NCBI GenBank assembly: GCA_963845445.1
Contig: CAWJSE010000003.1
Location: 310,001 to 374,000, forward strand
DNA: 64,000 nucleotides
From: JABDBL01 sp963845445
Lineage (GTDB): Bacteria; Cyanobacteriota; Vampirovibrionia; Obscuribacterales; Obscuribacteraceae
Direction: 5' to 3'
Shown one piece after another: positions 53,493 through 63,059 of this stretch. The translations under genes and the position numbers were made by a program. The notes beneath the pieces were generated by a model that ran no database searches, had not been told where the DNA came from, and was given only the letters and a program-made list of their open reading frames with translations. Positions within the stretch are counted from its first letter, which is position 1, and the number at the start of each line of letters is the position of its first letter.

Positions 53493-53565
53493 AGGCAAAC
53501 TATTCCGAATAGTTCTATAAGTTTAGCGATGTATGAAAAGCGCAAGCCGATCGCAAAGCTATACT

Positions 53566-55080
<1,515 letters not shown>

Positions 55081-55081
55081 G

Positions 55082-55214
55082 GGAGAAATCGGATATATCA
55101 CTTCGGTGTGGTAGAACTCCGACAATATTGCCTGATTCTAGTAATTCTCACAGAAAGCTAGAATCCAATTTAGAAGTCGCAAGACCTCTAAAGTAAGTGG
55201 CTCTCCTAGGTTGA
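55082..55214 (+). repeat. 16S 3'-flank module A, copy 1
   Basis: The 133 bp directly after 16S, nearly identical to 56620-56758 (small indels near TAGTAATTCTC and AAGCTAG) and, for its first 30 bases, to 58694-58724. It has no tRNA-like fold. A 36-bp unique segment joins it to module B. The 452-bp stretch 55079-55530 holds modules A, B and the terminator, then nothing else before rhuM. Confidence 0.85.
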
Positions 55215-55252
55215 TATCGGTGAAACTTATTTGGTCAGAAAAGAATTATCTG

Positions 55253-55311
55253 CTCAAATTGCCAAGTAAGTGGAGATAGACGGCGTTCAGTAATGGCTAT
55301 TTAGTTATCAG
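55253..55311 (+). other. 3' processing arm of pre-16S rRNA (module B, copy 1)
   Basis: CTCAAATT (55253-55260) and the arm 55293-55311 pair with the leader arm at 53448-53492. Degenerate copies of this module occur at 57836-57975, 59563-59676 and 59730-59785. A local hairpin (TTATCAG/CTGATAA) at its end could compete with the long stalk. Confidence 0.65.
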
Positions 55312-55330
55312 CGTTCATCTGATAATTATC

Positions 55331-55380
55331 AAAAAGAACCAAGATAGAATGCAACTGCGTTTATTCTTGGTTCTTTTTTA
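55331..55380 (+). terminator. Intrinsic terminator of the 16S unit
   Basis: A 14-bp perfect stem (55331-55344 with 55365-55378, core AGAACCAAGA/TCTTGGTTCT) around a 20-nt loop, with the 3' arm running into a T-run. It lies about 250 bp after 16S and before any 23S gene. A copy at 57917-57975 has a different stem sequence that still pairs. Confidence 0.85.
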
Positions 55381-55530
55381 TTGGGCATTTTAAGACCTCT
55401 TTCCCTTAAAAGATGCTTATATATCGCTATAGGTATCTTTCTTTGCAAATATTATCTAGTGGCAGAGCCATGTTGAATACAAAGTGATGATTAAAGCAAG
55501 GTAGCGACAAACACTAAAAAAGGTAACCAT

Positions 55531-56572
55531 ATGAGCAAGCATCTTCCTGCAGAAAGTCAATTTATTGTATATGAGTCGGAAGACGGACAAATCAAAATTG
55601 ATGTGCGCCTTGAAGATGAAAGTGTTTGGCTTACTCAACAACTTATGGCTGAGCTGTTTCAGAGTTCAAAACAAAATATCAGTCATCATATCCAGAGCAT
55701 TTATGAGGAAGGAGAACTAGTGCCAGAAGCAACTGTCAAAAAATATTTGACAGTTCGTCCTGAAGGTAACAGAGACGTTCAAAGACAATTGGAATACTAT
55801 AATCTGGACATGATCATATCGGTTGGTTACCGTGTCAAAAGCCATGTAGCCACTCGCTTTCGTGTATGGGCTACTCAACGACTGAAAGAATATATTATCA
55901 AGGGCTTTGCTCTGGATGATGAGCGGCTCAAGCGCGGTGGTGGTAGCAATTATTTTGATGAGTTGCTGGCCCGCGTTCGGGATATTCGCTCTTCAGAAAA
56001 AATTTTCTGGCGCAAAGTGCTTGATATTTATTGTACTAGCATAGATTATGATCTCAGGGCAGAGGTATCGAGAGAATTTTTCAAACTTATTCAAAATAAA
56101 ATGCATTGGGCGGCTCATGGACAAACAGCAGCAGAAATTATTTATGGACGCGCTCGCATCCAAGCCTAATATGGGTATGACAAACTGGCAGGGAGCGAGG
56201 ATTCAAAAAAGTGAAATTGAGATAGCTAAAAATTATTTGACTAAGCAAGAGCTCGATATTCTTAACCGCATTGTCACCATGTATCTTGATTTTGCTGAAC
56301 TGCAAGCTTTGAATCGCAAACCCATGACAATGCTGGATTGGATTACAAAGTTGGATGATTTTCTGAAACTTTCCGGGCGAGATATATTGACCCATGCTGG
56401 CAAAATAAGCCATGATACCGCTTTAGAAAAAGCGCATAAACAGTACGAAAAGTTTCGGCAACTAGAGTTGTCTCAGCCAACTGAAGTGGAAAAGCATTTT
56501 ATAGAAATGGAGCAAGAGATAAAGCAAATTGAGCCTACAAAACAGCAGAGAGATAAGCATGATAAGAAGTAA
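55531..56572 (+). pseudogene. rhuM: RhuM family protein, frameshifted
   Basis: RhuM/virulence-protein family with the typical IDVRLEDESVWLTQQLMAELFQSSKQNISHHI start, YNLDMIISVGYRVKSHVATRFRVWATQRLKEYI and KVLDIYCTSIDYDL. The frame breaks near 56155: the first frame ends with GRARIQA and stop at 56169, while the conserved rest (SKPNMGMTNWQG, KNYLTKQELDILNRIVTMYLDFAELQALNRKPMTMLDWITKLDDFL) continues in the next frame to 56572. Loss of two bases, or one extra base, in GCTCGCA fits. Family members accompany mobile and phage-related regions. AAAGGT lies upstream of the start. It lies between 16S-flank copies. Confidence 0.8.
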
Positions 56573-56619
56573 GCAAAAACCCCAATCAATAAAAAGAAAT
56601 CACAATGCAGTCATGTAAG

Positions 56620-56758
56620 TTCTAAAGAAAAATCGGATATATCACTTCGGTGTGGTAGAACTCCGACAATATTGCCTGATTCTAGTAATCTCACAGAAGA
56701 ATAGAATCCAATTTAGAAGTCGCAAGGCCTCTAAAGTAAGTGGCTCTCCTAGGTTGAT
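56620..56758 (+). repeat. 16S 3'-flank module A, copy 2
   Basis: Direct repeat of 55082-55214, with the first dozen bases diverged (TTCTAAAGAAAAATCGG versus the 16S-flank TTCTAGGGAGAAATCGG) and a few small indels. It follows rhuM and ends 19 bp before the stop of the minus-strand membrane protein. Confidence 0.85.
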
Positions 56759-56776
56759 AAAAGAGTAATTCCTTCT

Positions 56777-57664
56777 TTATTGGGTCTTATAATCTTGGGG
56801 GATTTTAAAAGACTCGTCTGGCATAGGATTGTAATTCCATTTTATTAACCGATCAGAATAAGAGCATTTTCCATTATCTCTATATTCAGTGAGAATCAAA
56901 CACTCAGTTTGTTTATCAAATAGCCAATGGTTTTCACGAACTCCGAATTTTTCTATCCAATCTCTGCATTTATGGTTATCGACTATTTTTTCACCAATTA
57001 ACTTTATATCTTGATGATCATTTCTTGAGCAATTAAATAATTGTTCCTCAGCTTCGTCAAAGGCTAATGCACTTTCAAACCGGGCACCGGCTGCTTGTAT
57101 AGTCACAGTTTTATTTTTTGGGTCGATAAGATAACTTCTGCGTTTAGGAATATCCAGAACCGTATACATACCGTCAGCACTTTTATTTTTCCAAAATATA
57201 TGACCCTTGCCGTCAGAAGAAACGGTAATAATCTCTATTTTACTGTTCTCATTATCTGTCCTCCTATAAGTAGCTGTATAAGCTGTTTTAGAGAGGGAAA
57301 TTGATTTCTGCGGAAGAGATGGCCACGAATGATCACACTTTTTGCAATACCAGACTGGTTCCGTCGGTTCAGTGATACAGCCGCCTAATACGACTCTGCC
57401 TTGTCCAGCTGATTCCATTAATTTGCGATCGGGATAGCCATAAACTATCGGAATTACGTTCACTGATGACTGGCAATAAGGACACCAGGGGAAGGCAATG
57501 CCATAGATAACTATACTTGGGATAATGACACTGCATACAACCAGCGAAATTAGCAAGTTGGCCTTAAACCACATTCCTTTTGCTTTTCGCCATGAGCATA
57601 TTGCGTAAATGATAGTGGCAAATGACCAACAGAATAGGATTAGTTGTACAGTAAAAATTAACAA
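56777..57664 (-). CDS. Membrane protein with zinc-ribbon-like segment and LolA-like domain
   Basis: A 295-residue protein with two N-terminal hydrophobic segments (LIFTVQLILFCWSFATIIYAI and LLISLVVCSVIIPSIVIYGIA) and four cysteines in two pairs (WCPYCQ, VWYCKKC), a likely metal site. The C-terminal part (from about 130) is beta-rich, ending in GEKIVDNHKCRDWIEKF, HWLFDKQTECLIL and MPDESFKIPQDYK. The 59876 lipoprotein shares this pattern, so the two are probably paralogues. Function unknown. It sits between a module A copy and a module B copy. Confidence 0.65.
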   Translation of the reverse strand: MLIFTVQLILFCWSFATIIYAICSWRKAKGMWFKANLLISLVVCSVIIPSIVIYGIAFPWCPYCQSSVNVIPIVYGYPDRKLMESAGQGRVVLGGCITEPTEPVWYCKKCDHSWPSLPQKSISLSKTAYTATYRRTDNENSKIEIITVSSDGKGHIFWKNKSADGMYTVLDIPKRRSYLIDPKNKTVTIQAAGARFESALAFDEAEEQLFNCSRNDHQDIKLIGEKIVDNHKCRDWIEKFGVRENHWLFDKQTECLILTEYRDNGKCSYSDRLIKWNYNPMPDESFKIPQDYKTQ

Positions 57665-57835
57665 GTCCCTTAGCTCCTACAAATTCAGACCGAAAAGTAA
57701 TAATCTATTGGATTCGATCCGCTTTATCACATCTATACCTTATGCCCAGTTTATTTGAATGGCATAGCTCTTTCATGTCCATTAGCTTCTATTTTTAATC
57801 CTGTCTGTCTGATTAGGATTTATTTTGCAATCATC

Positions 57836-57975
57836 GGCTCAAATTGCCAAGTAAGTGGAGATAGACGGCGTTTAGTAATGCCTATTTAGTTATCAGCGTT
57901 CATCTGACGATTAACAAAAGAATAAAGATAAATGCAACTTGACGCCAATCACAACTGCGTTTATCTTTATTTCTT
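57836..57975 (+). repeat. 16S 3'-flank module B, copy 2, with terminator
   Basis: Copy of 55251-55380. The arm has a C for G (GCCTATTTAG) that would break pairing. The terminator stem (about 57917-57935 with 57956-57975) differs in sequence from copy 1 but still pairs, which suggests it is maintained. The 437-bp gap 57665-58101 holds this, plus a weak promoter-like TATAAA before the next gene (58042-58047). Confidence 0.75.
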
Positions 57976-58101
57976 GTTATGGGGTTTTTATACAAAGACA
58001 AGAGTATGTACAATTACTTTCCAGTCTTTTGCATATCCTGCTATAAATAATTTGATTTAACGAAGTTTTTTGCGTTACCTATTACAAGTTGAGATTTAAA
58101 G

Positions 58102-58659
58102 ATGGCAGATGAGTCAAAAGCGGAATTAAGAAAAATTCGATCGGCTTTAATACGAGCCGAGAAGCGAATTACATCAAAATTGATTGATCCCGTGTCTGAC
58201 GCGTTGAGAAAAAAAATTGACTTAATTATCGAAGACATTGACAAGAGAATTGTAGAGCGAGAGTATCTTTGCAAAGAGCAAGAAATAAAGCTAGAAGGAG
58301 ATAAGACTCTCATAGAACTTGACGAAATTTGGAATCAAGCCTTTACATTACTGCAGCAAACATTAGACTGCACCTCCAAAGTTACATCGGCAGAAACGTG
58401 GGGAGCAGCGGCACCATTTTCTTTTGCTCTAGCATTTGCCGTCACCATGTTTGCATGTGTGATTAAAGTTCAATTCGTTGTAATTAAAACAACCCTATTT
58501 TTGATTGCTGCAATGTTGGTAATTCTTGCTTTCATTTTATTCTTTTATGGAAAAACCGGTTCCAAGAAGACGAGAATAGAATTAAACCAAACGAATGAAT
58601 CAGTTCAATTGAGTGTAAAACAAATCGAGGAGCGCTTAACTGCTTTCGAACAGAATTAG
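58102..58659 (+). CDS. Coiled-coil membrane protein of unknown function
   Basis: A 185-residue protein. Residues about 1-75 are highly charged helix, likely coiled coil (RKIRSALIRAEKRI, LIIEDIDKRIVEREYLCKEQEIKLEGDK). Two hydrophobic helices follow (APFSFALAFAVTMFACVI and TTLFLIAAMLVILAFILFFY), then another charged helix. It is framed by 16S-flank copies. No family recognised. Confidence 0.6.
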   Translation: MADESKAELRKIRSALIRAEKRITSKLIDPVSDALRKKIDLIIEDIDKRIVEREYLCKEQEIKLEGDKTLIELDEIWNQAFTLLQQTLDCTSKVTSAETWGAAAPFSFALAFAVTMFACVIKVQFVVIKTTLFLIAAMLVILAFILFFYGKTGSKKTRIELNQTNESVQLSVKQIEERLTAFEQN

Positions 58660-58691
58660 TTGCTACAAGCATAGCTGGTTTAATTTTTCTT

Positions 58692-58856
58692 ATGGAGAAA
58701 TCAAAATATCACCTCAGTGTGGCTAATCATGTAGATATGCTTATAGATACTGGATCCTATCTTCTTTCAAACTATGCATTCCAATTCAATCAAGATAGCT
58801 TAAAAAAGACACTTGAGCAAACCTTTGACAGAAAAGCCACAAAAAAATGGTCCTAA
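58692..58856 (+). CDS. Small ORF, possible toxin remnant
   Basis: A 54-residue frame, MEKSKYHLSVANHVDML to the Lys-rich end with NQDSLKKTLEQTFDRKATKKW. The TF-x-R-x-T pattern recalls the C-terminal part of AbiEii-type nucleotidyltransferases, but the piece is too short to be sure. Its first 10 codons overlap a partial module A copy, so the start may be accidental. Likely a fragment or a non-gene. Confidence 0.3.
   Translation: MEKSKYHLSVANHVDMLIDTGSYLLSNYAFQFNQDSLKKTLEQTFDRKATKKWS
58694..58724 (+). repeat. 16S 3'-flank module A, partial copy 3
   Basis: About 30 bp (GGAGAAATC..ATCACCTCAGTGTGG) match the beginning of module A (55082-55111) with a few substitutions. Similarity ends at 58724. 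Confidence 0.55.
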
Positions 58857-58874
58857 ATAGTTTTGCCATGGTTT

Positions 58875-59195
58875 CTATTTTTCATGCGCTAGTACATACG
58901 TTCGGAGTGCCTTGTTCATTAAAGCTGTGTACAATTTGCCGTTGGCTTGATTTTTGAACCAGGCGAGAACGTCAGCGTCAACCCGCAGGCTGACTAGCTC
59001 TTTAACTGGTCTATAAAATTTACCAATCTCTGCTTTACTCCAATCAAGCTTCAGCGGAATATCAGAAAAATCTATTTCATCGTCTGCCATTTTTTCTAAT
59101 ACTTTTAATTCAGCGGCCAGTTTTGGCGTGATAACGCCTGGCTTCTTTTGTAGCCGCTTTACGTACCGAGATGAGCCGGATGACTTTTTTACCAT
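58875..59195 (-). CDS. brnA: BrnA-type antitoxin
   Basis: A 106-residue protein whose C-terminal ribbon-helix-helix part fits BrnA: MADDEIDFSDIPLKLDWSKAEIGKFYRPVKELVSLRVDADVLAWFKNQANGKLYTALMNKALRTYV. It neutralises BrnT and represses the operon in characterised systems. The start at 59195 lies 86 bp inside brnT in another phase. A start at a later ATG is possible, but the N-terminal 30 residues look charged and plausible. Confidence 0.85.
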   Translation of the reverse strand: MVKKSSGSSRYVKRLQKKPGVITPKLAAELKVLEKMADDEIDFSDIPLKLDWSKAEIGKFYRPVKELVSLRVDADVLAWFKNQANGKLYTALMNKALRTYVLAHEK

Positions 59196-59421
59196 GTTCG
59201 TTTTTCCTATAACAATGTGCCACGAATAAAATTACATTACCTACACGACCTAAAGTGCTGTATCGATCCTCGTTACCTGCAGTTCTGCTAAATTCGGTCA
59301 AATGAGATTCGTCGTCAAACACTAATCGTCCAAGTTCAAAGCTGACTTTGTGTTTTTCATAATTACTGATTGCTTTGACAGGATCCCATTCAAAAATCAG
59401 TATTTCATTATCGTATGACAT
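59110..59421 (-). CDS. brnT: BrnT-type toxin (ribonuclease)
   Basis: A 103-residue BrnT: IFEWDPVKAISNYEKHKVSFELGRLVFDDESH, then RYSTLGRVGNVILFVAHCYR and VIRLISVRKAATKEARRYH. BrnT toxins are RelE-fold ribonucleases that stop translation. Order brnT-brnA on the minus strand is standard. The pair lies between partial module A and module B copies and is likely an acquired type II toxin-antitoxin cassette. Confidence 0.87.
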   Translation of the reverse strand: MSYDNEILIFEWDPVKAISNYEKHKVSFELGRLVFDDESHLTEFSRTAGNEDRYSTLGRVGNVILFVAHCYRKNEHGKKVIRLISVRKAATKEARRYHAKTGR

Positions 59422-59562
59422 AATTGTAATACATCTTTTAAATTAAGGCAAGTGCTTTCCAGCCCAATAACATCGGACTGGGCTTATGTTTATCTACGGA
59501 CGTGACAGCCCAAAAGTTCAAAAAATTAGATTAAATCTAAAGTCATGCTGGATAACTTATTC

Positions 59563-59676
59563 GCTCAAATTGCCAATGAGGTGGGGATAGACAGCATCTA
59601 GTAATGGCTATTTAGTTATCAGCGTTCATCTGATAATTATCAAAGAGAACCAAGTCTTTCTTAGCTGGACTTTTCG
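59563..59676 (+). repeat. 16S 3'-flank module B, copy 3
   Basis: Matches 55251-55345 with scattered changes (for example GACAGCATCTAG for GACGGCGTTCAG). The terminator is degenerate: only a short AAGTC/GACTT stem before TTTTCG remains. The 454-bp gap 59422-59875 contains this copy and copy 4 and no other recognised feature. Confidence 0.75.
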
Positions 59677-59729
59677 TTTGCCAATTGTTTAAACAATACC
59701 TCCAGTTTCTCAATTTTTGTTCTCGAGCT

Positions 59730-59785
59730 GCACAAATTGCCAAGTAACTGGAGACAGACGGCGTTCAGTAATGGCTATTTAGTTT
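59730..59785 (+). repeat. 16S 3'-flank module B, copy 4 (truncated)
   Basis: A 56-bp match to 55252-55306 that stops at TTTAGTT, before the second half of the processing arm. No terminator part is left. Confidence 0.7.
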
Positions 59786-59875
59786 TTTCTGTTGTACATT
59801 TGTGTGTGTATTTAAATATTTGGAAATAACACTCGCTAAACACCAAGAAGAATTATCTCATTAGGTTTTTTATCA

Positions 59876-60556
59876 ATGCGAAAGAATGCCTTTACAAAAT
59901 TAACAATAATGCTTTCTCCCAGCGCGTTTCTGTCCCTTACAAGCTGCTATCTATTTTCCACCGATCCTGACTCAATACCATTCTCCAAAGGTATTTATAC
60001 GGCGAGCTATGAAGAGATACGGACTCTCAATGGAAAAACAGATAAGTATAATTACAAAATTTCGTCCAATGGCAATGGCCGTAAGTGCTGCTTCGACGAT
60101 AGTCGCTTTATTGGTCTGCGCTGTGTTGATGATCATCTTGCGGGCAAAGAATATGGACTCAATACCCAGAAAAAAACGGCAGTTTGGAGCTTATTAAAGA
60201 ACGAGGGAAAGTGGAGATACGATGAAAATTGGTTTAAAGATTATTTCATGAGTTCTCAGCTTAAGTCAGTTGGAGAATCCCTTATAAATGGACACCAATG
60301 TCGTGGTTATATAGTGGACCTTGGTTTAAAAAGCCCGGCTCAAAAGCATCCGCCTGATTATGAATATTGGTTTGATAAAGATACCGGTAGTCTCATCTAC
60401 GGAAAAAGTGCGTATGAGACTATAAAATTGCTCAATTATCAGAATACCCCTCTGCCGCCCTCATCATTTGAAATCCCAAGCGATTATCAAATATCGAGAG
60501 ACCCAATGTGGTCCTTTTGTAAAGTTCATCCGATTACAAAGACCAAATTTAGGTAG
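59876..60556 (+). CDS. Lipoprotein of unknown function, paralogous to the 56777-57664 protein
   Basis: A 226-residue protein with a lipoprotein signal: LTIMLSPSAFLSLTSC, with the lipobox LTSC near residue 24. The rest is beta-rich with VGESLINGHQCRGYIVDLG, YWFDKDTGSLIYGKS and PPSSFEIPSDYQ, matching in order GEKIVDNHKCRDW, LFDKQTECLIL and PDESFKIPQDY of the membrane protein at 56777-57664. Both probably share a LolA/DUF4412-like fold. It follows the last 16S-flank copy. Confidence 0.65.
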   Translation: MRKNAFTKLTIMLSPSAFLSLTSCYLFSTDPDSIPFSKGIYTASYEEIRTLNGKTDKYNYKISSNGNGRKCCFDDSRFIGLRCVDDHLAGKEYGLNTQKKTAVWSLLKNEGKWRYDENWFKDYFMSSQLKSVGESLINGHQCRGYIVDLGLKSPAQKHPPDYEYWFDKDTGSLIYGKSAYETIKLLNYQNTPLPPSSFEIPSDYQISRDPMWSFCKVHPITKTKFR

Positions 60557-60619
60557 ATCTATACGTAATCACGTAGTTTGTTTAGGGTTGCAATCCCCGT
60601 CTAGGCATATCATCTTTCT

Positions 60620-62335
60620 TCAATCCCACCATAAAAATAAGTTTTTATTTGCTTTAAGTTCATTTGCTAATGCTTCGATTGTTTCAGTGCCTTGGTCTAC
60701 GATATCTGGACAGAATTGATACATTTCCCGAGCAAGTTTTTCGGCATTAACTACAGGCTGCTTAAATTCACCCTCAATCAAGCTACTTTCACTTTGTCTT
60801 AGTACAAATGGATTCTCTTTTTCCATATTTTCTAACCACTCAACTATCTCTTCAGGGGTACTAGAACCCGATGCGCAAACCTCGGTTGCTAATACCGCAA
60901 CATATTTTTCTTGAGTAGGGAAAAGGAGGGCTGGAGGATCTTCTTCCTCACAAAGGATAAGCAAGTAGCCTGCTTTGTCTGCCTCCGCCACCATATTTTT
61001 ATAATTTGGATCATGCAATTTCGGCGACTGATCTTTTTCACTGATAGACACTTTATACATCAGGACACCCTTGTGTTTTAACCAAGGGATGGGCTCATTT
61101 CCACAAATCTGAGCGAGCTTTTGCGATAATTCAATAAATTCGGATTTATTGGCTGACTTAGATAAGTTTTTAAGCAATCTACGATATTCTGGCAAACTAG
61201 AAGGCTTACCACTTAAATTAGCAAGATAGTCGGCAATTTTATTGTGACTTCCTCTTGCATGACGAGCCGGATCGTAATTCCATTTATCTTTTGCTCCTAC
61301 ATCTGCACCATGATCGGCTAAAAACTTAACTACATTGAAATAACCGGCACCGGCGGCCGCCATAAGAGCAGTTAAGCGATCATGTTCATTGCAAACCTCG
61401 AGATCGGTTCCCGGCCTAACTATTTTGCGCAACATTTCTAGCTGGATAGGCTCGTTTGATTCACATACCACATTATCAGTCGTCGTCAATCCTCCGGCAG
61501 CATACACAATTGCCGGATGCGCTGCACACCTCTGATTTTCAAGAATTTTTTCCCAGTGCTCATCTTTTGCTTTAGGCCTAGGCCCTGCCAATAGCGGATC
61601 AGCCCCTGCAGTTAGCAGCATTTCAAAGAGATTAAATATACCGTATTCTGCAGCATAGGAAAGAGCGGTACGTCCTTTTTCGTCAAGAGCATTTAGATCG
61701 CTGCCAGAATTAATAAGCTTTTCCACCATTTGAGTAGCACCGAGTTTGGTGGCTTTATATAAATTAGTCGTGGAATTTGCAAGTTCTCGATCTGCACATT
61801 CACGCAAAAATTTTATAGTAGCAGTGCGATTCTTGTCTTCGAAGGAAGTGAGCGATTTCCAAATAGCATTTCGCCCAATATTATCTTCTAAAAGTACGCT
61901 ACCGCCACCATTCACAAGTGCTCGCACTATTGGCAGATTATCTTCCCCAGCTGCAATCATTATAGGTGTGTAATGAGTATGTTTTTGGCGCAAATTAGGA
62001 TCGGCTCCAGCTGTAAGTAAAGCCATTACTACTTCCACTGAGCCGCGTGTGTTACGCATAATATCGCCGCTAATTGCCAATGACAACGGGAGAGCTCTAT
62101 TTGGATCTGCCCCAACGTTAAGCAACTCTTTGACAATTGCTAAATTGCCAGTTTTTGTCGCCAAAGTTAAAGGGGTATCTTCCTCCTTCGGCACCTGGTC
62201 AACTTTAACCCCGGCAACAATACAATTTTTTACTTCTTCCAGGTTACCCTGTTCAATCGCAGCCTTTAACCGCTCTATCAGTTTTTGTTGGGAGAACCCA
62301 AATAGCGAATTTCGTATGTTTTCAAAAAAGGTCAT
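60620..62335 (-). CDS. Ankyrin-repeat protein
   Basis: A 571-residue protein with about nine ankyrin repeats over residues 15-385 (DTPLTLATKTGNLAIVKELL, ALSYAAEYGIFNLFEMLLTAGADPLLAG, RLTALMAAAGAGYFNVVKFLADHGADVGA). The C-terminal 180 residues are a separate alpha/beta domain with LKHKGVLMYKVSISE and VAVLATEVCASG, ending in LFLWWD, an ending seen in DUF4253-like domains (weak resemblance). No signal peptide, so it probably acts in the cytoplasm in protein contacts or is injected. Its neighbours are accessory genes. Confidence 0.8.
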   Translation of the reverse strand: MTFFENIRNSLFGFSQQKLIERLKAAIEQGNLEEVKNCIVAGVKVDQVPKEEDTPLTLATKTGNLAIVKELLNVGADPNRALPLSLAISGDIMRNTRGSVEVVMALLTAGADPNLRQKHTHYTPIMIAAGEDNLPIVRALVNGGGSVLLEDNIGRNAIWKSLTSFEDKNRTATIKFLRECADRELANSTTNLYKATKLGATQMVEKLINSGSDLNALDEKGRTALSYAAEYGIFNLFEMLLTAGADPLLAGPRPKAKDEHWEKILENQRCAAHPAIVYAAGGLTTTDNVVCESNEPIQLEMLRKIVRPGTDLEVCNEHDRLTALMAAAGAGYFNVVKFLADHGADVGAKDKWNYDPARHARGSHNKIADYLANLSGKPSSLPEYRRLLKNLSKSANKSEFIELSQKLAQICGNEPIPWLKHKGVLMYKVSISEKDQSPKLHDPNYKNMVAEADKAGYLLILCEEEDPPALLFPTQEKYVAVLATEVCASGSSTPEEIVEWLENMEKENPFVLRQSESSLIEGEFKQPVVNAEKLAREMYQFCPDIVDQGTETIEALANELKANKNLFLWWD

Positions 62336-62446
62336 AGCATATTCCGTGGCTCTAGTTGAGCAAAATCAAGTAAACAATACTGGTTTACATGAGGTAGTTC
62401 ATGCACTAGGGTGGCTAGGACATTCAAGTCACCCCCTATCGCCCAG

Positions 62447-63053
62447 TTAGCTTCCACAATAGATAACTGTCTGCTTATCGCCAATATCGTCGAATAACGA
62501 AAGACTAATTATTATTGGTGGAGTGAAAGGCAGCGCATTAGCCGCATAAAAATTCTCCTTTCCGAACTGGTCAATAAGCGAACAAAAACTTCCAGTGGGA
62601 ACTTTGACTGCTGTAATTCGATTGCGATTTAAAGTAGCATCAAGTAATAGTCTCACAAGAGCATTCGCCGAAGCACCCTTTTCTTTTTCTGAACACGAAA
62701 GCACAGACACGAACAAAGTTTCTTTCAGGTTGATATCCCAATCTCTGTATCTTCGACAAGCAATAGGATCATCTCCGCGATACCACAGCGTTTCATAGAC
62801 TATCTCATCACCGGGTTGGCCCTTGCTCTACATGGCAATAAGACATTGTTACTTTTACGATGGGCTTCAAAGGCGAACCAGGAAAATCTAAGTAATCTTT
62901 ACATTCATTAGGACGTACATAAACCAAATAGCCAGAAAATTGAGCCATCATCTGCTCCAGGTTTACCTGGGCAGATGATGGCTTAAGAGCAAAGAGTTGA
63001 TTCATAAGAAGACAGCTCAAGCTCAAGATTATTCGCAAAGGCCTCACGGACAT
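62447..63053 (-). pseudogene. Exported hypothetical protein with a frameshift
   Basis: The N-terminal part (62808-63053) has a signal peptide (IILSLSCLLMNQLFALKPSSAQ) and ends VTMSYCHVEQGPTR. Removing one G from the GGG at 62820-62822 gives HVEQGQPGDEIVYETLW and continues in the second frame through DDPIACRRYRDWDI to the stop at 62447, about 200 residues in total. The second frame has no good start of its own. Either a real one-base insertion or a sequencing error. Family not recognised. It starts 6 bp after the upstream gene. Confidence 0.65.
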
Positions 63054-63059
63054 ACCTAT

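Larger units (their letters stand above)
53013..53565. other. 16S rRNA upstream region without a protein gene
   Basis: This 553-bp gap holds the 5' flank of the minus-strand gene and the 16S control region: a 27-bp element shared with 49140-49166, a promoter at 53331-53359 and a leader arm at 53448-53492. Nothing further is seen in 53013-53270; no tRNA is visible. Confidence 0.7.

Noticed and set aside
55082..55400. tRNA-Ile or tRNA-Ala gene in the region after 16S
   Set aside because: No tRNA-like segment (acceptor stem, GTTCGA-type T-loop) could be found; the region is module A, module B and a terminator.
59423..59451. Promoter of brnTA (TTGCCT, 17 bp, TACAAT on the minus strand)
   Set aside because: The -10 box would lie 1 bp from the brnT start codon, so transcription would begin inside the gene; it may be chance unless translation starts later.
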